Shown here in pieces: positions 1-6,220 of a stretch of DNA of 6,940 bases; the stretch's first letter is position 1; the number at the start of each line of letters is the position of its first letter. This stretch comes from Prevotella sp. UBA7594. Lineage in GTDB: Bacteria > Bacteroidota > Bacteroidia > Bacteroidales > Bacteroidaceae. Where the stretch lies: the NCBI GenBank assembly GCA_002490315.1, contig DLKG01000087.1, positions 34,017-40,956 on the forward strand. The letters are read 5' to 3'. The notes under the pieces are model-generated. The model was given only the letters and a program-made list of their open reading frames with translations. It did not search any database and was not told where the DNA came from. A program made the translations under genes and the position numbers.

Positions 1-103
1 CGTATAATTCCGTTAATTTTGTTCCGTATAATTCCGTTAATTTTGAGTTCGTATTAATTCCGTTAATTTTGAGTTCGTATTAATTCCGTTAATTTTTGAG
101 TAT
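1..103. repeat. AT-rich tandem repeat, four copies of about 25 bp
   Basis: Four head-to-tail copies begin at 1, 25, 50 and 76, each opening with CGTAT and containing the core ATTCCGTTAATTTT; a fifth partial match (CGTATAG) starts at 104. The unit lengths grow from 24 to 25, 26 and 28 bp by small insertions (an extra T in CGTATTAATT, AG in GAGTT, one more T in the T run). The first three copies contain TAATTTTG, a perfect match to the Bacteroidetes -7 element on the plus strand (14-21, 38-45, 64-71); the fourth has one T too many. The array touches the left edge, so the true copy number is unknown. Reading frames 1 and 3 stay open for only 57 and 83 bases, so coding is not supported. Its role is not known. 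Confidence 0.9.
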
Positions 104-114
104 CGTATAGATGT

Positions 115-155
115 AAAGTCCATCCGACATTTCTTTTTTCGGATGGACTTTTTTT
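115..155 (+). terminator. Rho-independent terminator, plus-strand orientation
   Basis: A perfect 13-bp stem (115-127 pairing with 139-151) closes an 11-nt loop and runs into seven T residues (149-155) on the plus strand. On the minus strand the stem is followed only by TTTACAT, so it is a weaker terminator for the sulfatase, whose stop codon lies 11 bp from the stem. The polarity suggests that it ends a rightward transcript entering from beyond the left edge or starting in the repeat array, while possibly serving the convergent sulfatase mRNA as well. Confidence 0.85.
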
Positions 156-161
156 GATTAC

Positions 162-1862
162 TTAGTATTCATCTATGTTGAATTGTCGGCGGTAGGCGTT
201 GAGTTGTTTTTTCAGGTTGCCTGTAATCTTCTCAAGTCCCGGTTTGCCATATATGTTTTTGAGCTCGTGCGGATCGCTGCTGAGGTCGTAGAGTTCATAG
301 TAGTCCACAGTGGAGTCTTTCGGCTCGAAGTATCCGATGGAGATGAGCGACTTCAGCGTACCGTTCTCGCGTGTGCCCTCCATGCCTTGGTATTTGTTTT
401 CAGGCACGGCATCCAGACCGCCCTTGCCGTAGAAATGAATGAGCTTGTAGCGGTCGGTGCGAACGCCGTCGTGCTTGCGCACCATGTGGTAGGTGGGGTA
501 GTCATAGTAGTGGTAGTAGATGCTTGAGCGCCATGCCTTCTGCTTGTCGCCGTTGTTGAGCACGGGAAGGAGGGAACGTCCGGGCATCTCCTTTGGCTTG
601 CTTACTCCGGCAAGGTCGAGGAACGTCGGGGCATAGTCGATGTTCTGCACGAGCTTTGTGCAGGCAGTGCCTGGCTTTGTATGGCCAGGATAGCTGATGA
701 TGAGCGGAGTGCGCAGTGATTCCTCGTACATGAAGCGCTTGTCAAACCATCCGTGCTCGCCCATGTAGAAGCCTTGGTCGGAGGTGTAGACGATGACGGT
801 GTTGTCGGTCAGTCCGTGCTGGTCGAGATAGTCGAGCACGCGGCCCACGCTCTCGTCAACGCTTGCTATGACCGACATGTAGTCGCGTATGTATACCTGG
901 TACTTCCAATTGTCTATGTCCTTTCCCTGAAGGTGTGCTTCAAGTAGACGGCGGTTGCGCGGGAAGTAGTAGCGTCCCCATGCCGAGCGTTGCTCAGGCG
1001 TCATGCGATTGATTTCGCCCATGAGCGCGTTGTAGGAGTCCTTGCTGTCTTCATTGTTGAGGTCGAGCATCTCGGGCACCTTGAAGTCCTGCTCCCATCG
1101 CATGTCGCGCGTCACCATCATCTTCTGTGTCTTGGCAGCAGAGCCGCGTGTGGCATAGTCGTCGTAGAACGTCTCCGGCAGCGGAAACTCCACGTTGTCG
1201 TACATGCCGAGATATTTCAGGTTGGCTTGCCAGTTGCGGTGAGGCGCCTTATGGTGGAGGAGCAGGCAGAAAGGCTTCGACGGGTCGCGGTGCTCCATGA
1301 AGTCGATGGCATGGTCGGTTGTAAGGTCGGTGCTGTAGCCTTCTTCCACCACATACTTTCCGTCGGGCGTGTCGGTGCCGCGATACTGCGGGTTCCAGTA
1401 TTGTCCCTGGTCATTGTATATATGATAGTAGTCGAAACCTTTCGGGTCGCAGCCCATGTGCCACTTGCCCACGACTGCCGTTTCGTAGCCAGCCTTTTGA
1501 AGAAGTTCGGAGAAGAAGGTGCGTGTGGTGTCGATGCCTTCGCCGAGCTGTCGTTGTCCGTTTTGGTTGCTGTAGAGTCCGGTCATGAGACAGGCGCGCG
1601 ACGGCGTGGAGAGTGAGTTTTCGACGAAAGCACGGTCGAAGCGCATGCCTCGCGCCGCCAGACGGTCGATGTTTGGTGTCGGTGCCAACTTTGAAATTTC
1701 GCTGCCGTAGGCACTGATGCATTGGTAGGCATGGTCGTCACACATGATATATACAATGTTCGGCCGTTGCGTTTCGTTGCCTTTCTGTGCCTTTTTGCTT
1801 GTGGCGGCATTTGCCGTCAGGCAGGCAAGGACGGAAAGGACAATCATTGGTTTTCGATTCAT
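162..1862 (-). CDS. Secreted S1-family sulfatase (serine type), GlcNAc-6-O-sulfatase-like
   Basis: This 566-residue protein hydrolyses a sulfate ester, most likely on a glycan, outside the cytoplasm. The N-terminus has a signal peptide (residues 1-20, ending ANA-A). The alkaline-phosphatase-fold sulfatase domain follows: metal-binding DD at 42-43, the signature STPSR...TG at 85-95 with Ser85 as the residue to be converted to formylglycine, GKWHMG at 132-137, HHKAPHR at 203-209, SDQG at 361-364 and GEHG...DK at 368-375. The C-terminal ELYDLSSDP segment (523-531) is typical of the sulfatase C-terminal subdomain. Overall it resembles the GlcNAc-6-O-sulfatase/mucin-desulfating group (probably S1_11), but substrate assignment is an inference. 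Serine-type maturation needs an anaerobic sulfatase-maturating enzyme, which is not in this window. The frame extends upstream to 1913, but that Met lies inside the -7 promoter element, so I place the start at 1862. A Cys at residue 14 (VLAC) makes a lipoprotein possible but less likely. No glycoside hydrolase or SusC/D pair is adjacent. Confidence 0.93.
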   Translation of the reverse strand: MNRKPMIVLSVLACLTANAATSKKAQKGNETQRPNIVYIMCDDHAYQCISAYGSEISKLAPTPNIDRLAARGMRFDRAFVENSLSTPSRACLMTGLYSNQNGQRQLGEGIDTTRTFFSELLQKAGYETAVVGKWHMGCDPKGFDYYHIYNDQGQYWNPQYRGTDTPDGKYVVEEGYSTDLTTDHAIDFMEHRDPSKPFCLLLHHKAPHRNWQANLKYLGMYDNVEFPLPETFYDDYATRGSAAKTQKMMVTRDMRWEQDFKVPEMLDLNNEDSKDSYNALMGEINRMTPEQRSAWGRYYFPRNRRLLEAHLQGKDIDNWKYQVYIRDYMSVIASVDESVGRVLDYLDQHGLTDNTVIVYTSDQGFYMGEHGWFDKRFMYEESLRTPLIISYPGHTKPGTACTKLVQNIDYAPTFLDLAGVSKPKEMPGRSLLPVLNNGDKQKAWRSSIYYHYYDYPTYHMVRKHDGVRTDRYKLIHFYGKGGLDAVPENKYQGMEGTRENGTLKSLISIGYFEPKDSTVDYYELYDLSSDPHELKNIYGKPGLEKITGNLKKQLNAYRRQFNIDEY

Positions 1863-1910
1863 TATTGTGATGTTTTTAGATTTAGTACGTTTGTTATGGT
1901 TCCGTTTTTG

Positions 1911-1941
1911 CAAAGTTACTTAAAAACAATCAAAGTGCAAT
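1911..1941 (-). promoter_or_regulatory. Promoter of the sulfatase gene
   Basis: On the minus strand TAACTTTG (1918 to 1911) is a perfect Bacteroidetes -7 element, followed by CA. An ATTG (1941 to 1938, one mismatch to the -33 TTTG) lies 19 nt upstream, the expected spacing. Transcription would start near 1905, giving a leader of roughly 40 nt before the ATG at 1862. This rules out the longer reading frame starting at 1913. Confidence 0.75.
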
Positions 1942-2016
1942 TCTCTTTGTGCCAAAACATTGTAAAATACTACGAAATACGTCCGTTATGAAGATATATT
2001 AAAATTTTGACCGAAA

Positions 2017-2050
2017 TTTGTTGGTTTATACAATTAATTTATTAACTTTG
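2017..2050 (+). promoter_or_regulatory. Promoter of the membrane protein gene
   Basis: TAACTTTG at 2043-2050 is a perfect -7 element followed by CAA. The -33 element is either TTTG at 2017-2020 (22-nt spacer) or GTTG at 2020-2023 (19-nt spacer). The leader to the ATG at 2100 would be about 43 nt, AT-rich, with no Shine-Dalgarno sequence. It is divergent from the sulfatase promoter; the two -7 elements are 125 bp apart, so one regulator could in principle affect both, but no operator palindrome is evident between them. Confidence 0.75.
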
Positions 2051-2099
2051 CAATAGAGAATAAACAATCTTTTAATGTCAAATTTAAAAACTAACTTTT

Positions 2100-2723
2100 A
2101 TGAATGAAAAATTGCAATTCATGCCGACGATAACCGATGCGTTGGCAATCGCTACCAAGAACATGGCGTCAATAGTTGTCGCAGTGCTTTTATGGGCCAT
2201 CACAATTTGGATTCCATATGTCAATGTAGGCACGACAATAGCATTGGCCACGCTGCCAGTGAAGCTGAGCAAGGGAGAGGTGATAAGTCCTACATTTATC
2301 TTCGACTCGGAGTATCGTCACATTATGGGTGAGTACTTCATTCTTCAGGCTATCATTGGTACGGCGGTTTCCACCGCGATGCTGTTCATGATTATCCCGG
2401 GCATCGTTCTCGGACTCAGCTGGATGCTTGCAGTCTATCTGCTGTTGGGCAAGAAGATGAACTGGGCAGACTGTCTTCCTGAGAGCAATCGCCTGATGAT
2501 GGGCTATAAGTTTAAGGTGTGCTGCATAAAGTTTGCTGTACTTCTTGGGGCTATAATCATAGGCATCATTATAGCAAAGATATTCAGCGGATTCCTCTGC
2601 TTCCTGCTCTTGCTGCTCTTCGTGGTACTCATTCAGTGTGTTTCTATTTCGATAGACGCAGTAATCTATCGTGAGCTTGTGCTCACCGACGAGGAGAAAG
2701 AGGAAACGACAGATGCCTTCTAA
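2100..2723 (+). CDS. Multi-pass inner-membrane protein of unknown function (DUF975-like)
   Basis: This is a 207-residue integral membrane protein. Hydrophobic segments lie at about 22-39, 43-53 (short), 80-97, 99-117, 142-160 and 163-182, giving five or six passes. The N-terminal 20 residues look like a soluble or amphipathic helix, and the C-terminal tail (195-207) is acidic and cytoplasm-like (DEEKEE). The segment IIPGIVLGLSW (98-108), followed by a soluble loop and LMMGYKFKV (132-140), recalls the IPG...S..MM.G.K pattern of DUF975/YciC-type membrane proteins; this is family resemblance from memory, and no catalytic motif is visible. It begins ATGAATGAA without a Shine-Dalgarno site and ends with tandem stops TAA TAG (2721-2726). 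It has its own promoter and terminator, so it looks monocistronic. No function can be assigned. Confidence 0.85.
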   Translation: MNEKLQFMPTITDALAIATKNMASIVVAVLLWAITIWIPYVNVGTTIALATLPVKLSKGEVISPTFIFDSEYRHIMGEYFILQAIIGTAVSTAMLFMIIPGIVLGLSWMLAVYLLLGKKMNWADCLPESNRLMMGYKFKVCCIKFAVLLGAIIIGIIIAKIFSGFLCFLLLLLFVVLIQCVSISIDAVIYRELVLTDEEKEETTDAF

Positions 2724-2748
2724 TAGAGTGTAATAAAAGGACATATAT

Positions 2749-2799
2749 AAAGGGTGTGTCAAAAGGAATGGGGAAACGTTCCGTTTGACACACCTTTTT
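2749..2799 (+). terminator. Strong rho-independent terminator after the membrane protein
   Basis: The outer stem GGTGTGTCAAA (2753-2763) pairs perfectly with 2784-2794 and extends outward through a G-T wobble and three A-T pairs (2749-2752 with 2795-2798). After one A-G mismatch a second, inner stem forms (2765-2770 with 2777-2782, one wobble) around the loop GGGAAA. A five-T run (2795-2799) follows. It lies 26 bp after the stop codon and separates this gene from the SGNH hydrolase gene. Confidence 0.92.
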
Positions 2800-2851
2800 A
2801 TTAATGCTTATTGATTAATGCTTGTTTACTCGTATCTTGTCTACTGTTGAG

Positions 2852-2866
2852 CAAGTTGCAAACTTG
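2852..2866. promoter_or_regulatory. Short inverted repeat upstream of the SGNH hydrolase, possible operator
   Basis: CAAGTT-GCA-AACTTG is a perfect 6-bp palindrome with a 3-bp spacer, ending 33 bp before the ATG. A further ACTTG copy lies at 2871-2875, and TTGAGC occurs as a direct repeat at 2847-2852 and 2873-2878. This 100-bp stretch has no clean TAnnTTTG element; the nearest matches are TACTGTTG (2842-2849, one mismatch) and TATCTTG (2833-2839, one base short). An operator or alternative-sigma promoter is possible, but the site is short enough to occur by chance. Confidence 0.3.
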
Positions 2867-2899
2867 TAAAACTTGAGCTAATTATAATAATAGAATACA

Positions 2900-3583
2900 A
2901 TGAAAAGATTTTCAACATTCTTGTTGGTCATTCTGCTTGCCGCCGTGCAGGCTATGGCCCAGTCGAAACCTACGCTCGCCGTGCTTGGCGACTCCTATTC
3001 CACCTATCAGGGCTTCATTCCTAAGGGTTATGCCGTTTGGTATAAGCAGCCCGCCAATCAGAAAGCCACTGACGTGACGTCTGTGGAACAGACGTGGTGG
3101 TGGCAGGTAGTGAAGGAGGGAGGCTACAAGCTTGGAGCTGTCAATTCCTATTCCGGCTCCACCATCTGCAACACGGGCTACAACGGCAACGACTACACCG
3201 ACCGTTCCTTCGTGTCGCGCTGCACGAGTCTTGGCACGCCCGACGTAATTCTCATCTGCGGTGCAACCAACGACTCATGGGCAGGCGTGAAGATGGGCGA
3301 CTACAAGTATTCCAACTGGACAAAAGCCGACCTCTATTTCTTCCGTCCCGCCATGGCGAAGATGCTCTTTGACATCTCGCTCCATTACCCCACGGCAGAC
3401 GTCTACTTTATCCTCAACACGGAGCTGAAGGACGAAGTGAACAAGTCGGTGGAGGAGGTGTGCGCCCACTACGGCGTGCCCGTCATCAAGCTTCACGACA
3501 TCGACAAGCAGAGCGGCCATCCCAACGTGAAGGGTATGAGAAGCTTTGCCGACCAGGTGTTGAAGGCAATAGGCAAGAAATAG
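2900..3583 (+). CDS. Secreted SGNH/GDSL-family hydrolase (esterase/lipase-like)
   Basis: This is a 227-residue predicted exported ester hydrolase. A signal peptide covers residues 1-20 with an AMA-Q cleavage site, so the mature protein would start at Gln21 in the periplasm or beyond. SGNH blocks are in order: GDSYS at 30-34 (nucleophile Ser32), SYSGS at 83-87 (block II, oxyanion Gly86), GATND at 121-125 (block III, Asn124), and DKQSGHPN at 202-209 with catalytic His207. The residue three before that His is Gln204 rather than the usual Asp; the nearest Asp is Asp202. Length and architecture fit single-domain carbohydrate acetylesterases and other GDSL esterases, but the substrate cannot be read from sequence. 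The sulfatase nearby suggests, as inference only, removal of ester groups from glycans. It is separated from the preceding gene by a strong terminator, so it is transcribed alone. Confidence 0.88.
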   Translation: MKRFSTFLLVILLAAVQAMAQSKPTLAVLGDSYSTYQGFIPKGYAVWYKQPANQKATDVTSVEQTWWWQVVKEGGYKLGAVNSYSGSTICNTGYNGNDYTDRSFVSRCTSLGTPDVILICGATNDSWAGVKMGDYKYSNWTKADLYFFRPAMAKMLFDISLHYPTADVYFILNTELKDEVNKSVEEVCAHYGVPVIKLHDIDKQSGHPNVKGMRSFADQVLKAIGKK

Positions 3584-3588
3584 TCAAG

Positions 3589-3612
3589 AAAAAGGGGAAA
3601 GGTTCCCCTTTT
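3589..3612. terminator. Bidirectional terminator between the convergent SGNH hydrolase and mutS2 genes
   Basis: A 10-bp perfect stem, AAAAGGGGAA (3590-3599) with TTCCCCTTTT (3603-3612), surrounds the short loop AGG; opening the innermost pairs gives a more relaxed loop. T runs follow on both strands (TTTTATTA on plus, TTTTTCTTG on minus), so it can stop transcription from both sides. It starts 6 bp after the SGNH stop and ends one base before the mutS2 stop codon, filling nearly the whole 30-bp gap. Confidence 0.88.
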
Positions 3613-3613
3613 A

Positions 3614-6133
3614 TTAGAAGTCAACCACGGTGATGCCTGCTCCGCCAAACTGCACGTGCTCGTCCTTACAGCTCGTCACGTTTGGCACCGACTGCAGGTA
3701 TTGCCTTATGAGTTGGCGCAATATGCCGTTGCCCTTGCCGTGCAGAATGCGCACGCGCGACATGCCGACGAGTATTGCGTCGTCGATGAAGTGCTGCACG
3801 GCGTTAAGAGCCTCGTCGCCACGCATTCCGCGCACGTCGAGATCCTGATGGAAGTTGAGCTTGTGCGAGTCGATGGTCTGTCGGGTTTCGCGGCTTATGC
3901 CGAACGTTGCGGGCTGTGTGGACTCCGGTGTCTTCGTCGTGTGTTCCAGTCGCGACATCTTCACCTTTGTTTTCACGTCGCCGAAAATAACGGTCGCCTC
4001 CTTGCCTTGCACAGAGTCTACAGTGCCGACAGTTGTCAGTCCGCGCATACGCACGGTGTCGCCAGGTGTGAACGTCTGTTGCTCGGCGGCGGCTGTTGGC
4101 GTTGGCAACTTTGTGCCTATGGTTGTAGGCTTGCCGGCGTTCTCTTTCTTTTCCTTCTTGCGCTTCTCGCGGCGCTCCTTACGCTCCATAATCTGCCTCA
4201 TCTTCTTCTCTATAGAGTCGTCGGCAGACTTCGTGTCAATCTCGCTCACGTCCTCCTTGAAGGCGTTGAGTTCCTCGCGGATACGCTTCGTCTCCTCTTT
4301 CTCGGCTTGACATTCACGTATCTCGCGTATGGTGTTCTCAATGTTGCGGTTGCTCTCCTTCAGGAGTTCTTGTGCTTGCTCCTTCGCTTGGCGAAGTATA
4401 TCCTTGCGCTTCTGCGCCAAATCCTTAATTTCCTCCTCGTATTTAGCGATGGTCTTCTCAAGGTCTTTCTCGCGCTGGTGTACGTTCTGTCGCTTGTTCT
4501 CCCAATAGCGCTTGTCGCGCACGATGTCTTGCAGGTACTTGTCGCTTTGGATGTAGTCGGAGCCGACAATGTCGCTTGCTTCGCGTATCACTTCCTCCGG
4601 TATGCCCGTCTTGCGTGCAATCTCTATGGCAAACGACGAGCCGGGCTGCCCTATGGCAAGCTGGAAGAGAGGGCGCATCTCATGGCGATCGTAGAGCATG
4701 GCACCATTGGCGATGCCGTCATGCGAATCGGCGTAATGCTTGAGGTTCTGATAGTGGGTGGTTATCACGCCCCACGCATGTTTCTTCACAAATTGGTTGA
4801 GCACAGCTTCCGCCATGGCACCGCCTATTTGCGGCTCAGTACCCGTACCGAACTCATCGATGAGCAGCAGCGTGCTGTCGCATGCCTGCTTCATCATGTT
4901 CTTAATGTTGAGAAGGTGTGAGGAGTAGGTGGAGAGGTCGTTCTCGATGCTCTGCTCGTCGCCGATGTCTATCATTATGTCGCTGAACACGCCGACTTTC
5001 GACCGCTCGCTCATTGGTACGGACAGTCCACACTGGAGCATATACTGCAACAGCCCTACTGTCTTCAGACACACCGATTTGCCTCCGGCGTTCGGGCCGG
5101 AGATGATGAGAATGTGGCGGTTTTGGGTAAGGGTGATGTCGAGAGGTACGATGGCCTTTTCTTGCTTCTTCAGCGCAAGCCACAGAAGAGGATGTTTTGC
5201 CGTTATCCAGTCGACGACAGGCTGCTGGCTTACCTCTGGCTCGATGGCGCCAGTCAATTTTGCAAATTCGGCGCGGGCGCGTATGAAATCCACTTCAGCC
5301 AATAGTTGGTAGGCATGGATTATCGCGTCAACATTCGGGCGGACAAGTTTCGTGAAGTCAGTCAGGATTATTATAATCTCGCGGCGCTCGTCGGCCTCGA
5401 GCTCTCTGATGCGGTTGTTAGCCTCCACCACCTCGGTAGGCTCCACGAACACGGTCTTGCCCGTTGATGACTCATCATGCACAATGCCTTTTATACGCCG
5501 TTTCATAGCAGGGGCGATAGGCACGACAAGGCGACCGTCGCGTAGAGTGGGCGTCACGTCCTTGTCCACCAGTCCCTCGCTCTGTGCGGCATGGAGAATG
5601 TTGTAGAGCGTGCGCGACACGCTGCCCTCAGCCTTGCGCAGTTGCAGGCGGATGTCGGCGAGGCGAGGTGAGGCGGAGTCTTTTATCTTTCCGTATTTGT
5701 CGAGAATTTGGTCGATGCGGCGTATGAGGTCGGGAAATGTCAGCACGTCATCGGTCAGTGCGTGTAGGGTGGGGTAGAAATAGTTGTCATCGTCATCGCT
5801 GCGGTTGAGAAATTTCACTATTGCTGCGATAGTCTCCAATGAACGTCGCAAGTCGAAAATCTCATTTTCCTCCAGATGCGTACCCTCAATGCGTATGCGT
5901 TTTATCGATGCGCGCATGTCGAAGAAAAACTGCAATGGAAAGTCGTCGGTTTCCTCCTGCATACGGCGGAATTCGTGTGTCTGCCTTAGTGCAGTGTTGA
6001 TCTTTTCGGCGTCATCGCTGAATGTCATGGCGTCGACCTTGTCTTTGCCTAACTGGCAAAGACAATAGCCTTTCAAAAGAGAGCGTATCTCACTGAACTG
6101 TATCTTGTTTTCAAAGTTGCTTGGATAAATCAT
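3614..6133 (-). CDS. mutS2: MutS2 family ATPase/endonuclease with C-terminal Smr domain
   Basis: This 839-residue protein has the full MutS2 architecture and lacks the mismatch-recognition domain of MutS1. The core/lever region spans about 1-330. The ABC-type ATPase follows: Walker A GPNAGGKS at 346-353, signature region STYSSHL at 401-407, Walker B LLLIDEFG at 422-429 with catalytic Glu427, and the H-loop ITTHY at 457-461. A long charged coiled coil runs from about 530 to 665 and ends in a Lys/Arg-rich stretch. A small KOW-like beta domain lies at about 688-730, and the Smr domain at about 762-839 has LDVRG (765-769) and HGKGNGILR (798-806). MutS2 is known to bind and split collided ribosomes and to restrain homologous recombination; it is not a classical mismatch-repair protein. 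All key residues are intact and the length is slightly above the roughly 780-800 usual in Firmicutes. The ATG at 6133 is supported by the conserved N-terminus (FENKIQFSEI), yet it lies only four bases after a perfect -7 element, implying a leaderless or near-leaderless mRNA. Confidence 0.97.
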   Translation of the reverse strand: MIYPSNFENKIQFSEIRSLLKGYCLCQLGKDKVDAMTFSDDAEKINTALRQTHEFRRMQEETDDFPLQFFFDMRASIKRIRIEGTHLEENEIFDLRRSLETIAAIVKFLNRSDDDDNYFYPTLHALTDDVLTFPDLIRRIDQILDKYGKIKDSASPRLADIRLQLRKAEGSVSRTLYNILHAAQSEGLVDKDVTPTLRDGRLVVPIAPAMKRRIKGIVHDESSTGKTVFVEPTEVVEANNRIRELEADERREIIIILTDFTKLVRPNVDAIIHAYQLLAEVDFIRARAEFAKLTGAIEPEVSQQPVVDWITAKHPLLWLALKKQEKAIVPLDITLTQNRHILIISGPNAGGKSVCLKTVGLLQYMLQCGLSVPMSERSKVGVFSDIMIDIGDEQSIENDLSTYSSHLLNIKNMMKQACDSTLLLIDEFGTGTEPQIGGAMAEAVLNQFVKKHAWGVITTHYQNLKHYADSHDGIANGAMLYDRHEMRPLFQLAIGQPGSSFAIEIARKTGIPEEVIREASDIVGSDYIQSDKYLQDIVRDKRYWENKRQNVHQREKDLEKTIAKYEEEIKDLAQKRKDILRQAKEQAQELLKESNRNIENTIREIRECQAEKEETKRIREELNAFKEDVSEIDTKSADDSIEKKMRQIMERKERREKRKKEKKENAGKPTTIGTKLPTPTAAAEQQTFTPGDTVRMRGLTTVGTVDSVQGKEATVIFGDVKTKVKMSRLEHTTKTPESTQPATFGISRETRQTIDSHKLNFHQDLDVRGMRGDEALNAVQHFIDDAILVGMSRVRILHGKGNGILRQLIRQYLQSVPNVTSCKDEHVQFGGAGITVVDF

Positions 6134-6137
6134 ATTG

Positions 6138-6169
6138 CAAAGTTACTCAAAGGTTGTTGAATAATCATA
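6138..6169 (-). promoter_or_regulatory. Promoter of mutS2
   Basis: TAACTTTG on the minus strand (6145 to 6138) is a perfect -7 element followed by CAAT and then the ATG. TATG (6169 to 6166), one mismatch from the -33 TTTG, is 20 nt upstream. Because initiation in Bacteroidetes falls only a few bases after this element, the mRNA would begin at or within a few nucleotides of the start codon. Confidence 0.65.
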
Positions 6170-6209
6170 AAAAACACATCATAAATTAAGTGTTGTCATG
6201 AATATTTGC

Positions 6210-6217
6210 TATTTTTG
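6210..6217 (+). promoter_or_regulatory. -7 promoter element of the GNAT gene
   Basis: TATTTTTG matches TAnnTTTG exactly and is followed by CAC. No good -33 TTTG lies at the expected 19-21 nt spacing, so only the -7 half is supported. Start would fall near 6222, giving a leader of about 48 nt that opens with the hairpin at 6221-6238. Confidence 0.6.
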
Positions 6218-6220
6218 CAC

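Noticed and set aside
1..83. Repeat-encoded C-terminus of a gene entering from the left
   Set aside because: Two frames stay open (to 57 and 83) but the unit lengths change by 1-2 bp, which would shift the frame between copies; there is no positive coding evidence. It cannot be fully excluded without the upstream sequence.
1..103. CRISPR array
   Set aside because: Units are contiguous repeats of 24-28 bp with no unique spacers between them.
990..1616. A 208-codon open frame on the plus strand within the sulfatase gene
   Set aside because: It is antisense to conserved sulfatase motifs, is Val/His/Arg-rich with no domain, and has no initiation signals.
1863..1913. 17-residue N-terminal extension of the sulfatase
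   Set aside because: Its start codon overlaps the -7 promoter element and the extension would bury the signal peptide.
2092..2099. TAACTTTT just before the membrane protein ATG as a promoter
   Set aside because: The final G of TAnnTTTG is missing, and the start would fall inside the coding sequence; the element at 2043-2050 fits better.
2190..2762. A 190-codon open frame on the minus strand across the membrane protein gene
   Set aside because: It begins inside the terminator hairpin and runs antisense to the membrane protein; no promoter precedes it and composition is shadow-like.
162..3583. A glycan utilisation cluster formed by the sulfatase, membrane protein and SGNH hydrolase
   Set aside because: The genes are divergent or separated by strong terminators, and there is no SusC/SusD, glycoside hydrolase or dedicated regulator, so a joint system is not supported by this window.
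4135..4215. Low-complexity Lys/Arg/Glu-rich stretch in MutS2 as a sign of frameshift or insertion
   Set aside because: It is in frame, sits at the end of the coiled coil before the KOW-like and Smr domains, and charged linkers at this place are normal in the family.
3656..4921. A 421-codon open frame on the plus strand, antisense to mutS2
   Set aside because: It lies entirely within the clearly real mutS2 gene, its translation has repetitive Leu/Val/Arg/His-rich composition typical of an antisense shadow, and it has no promoter or recognisable domain.
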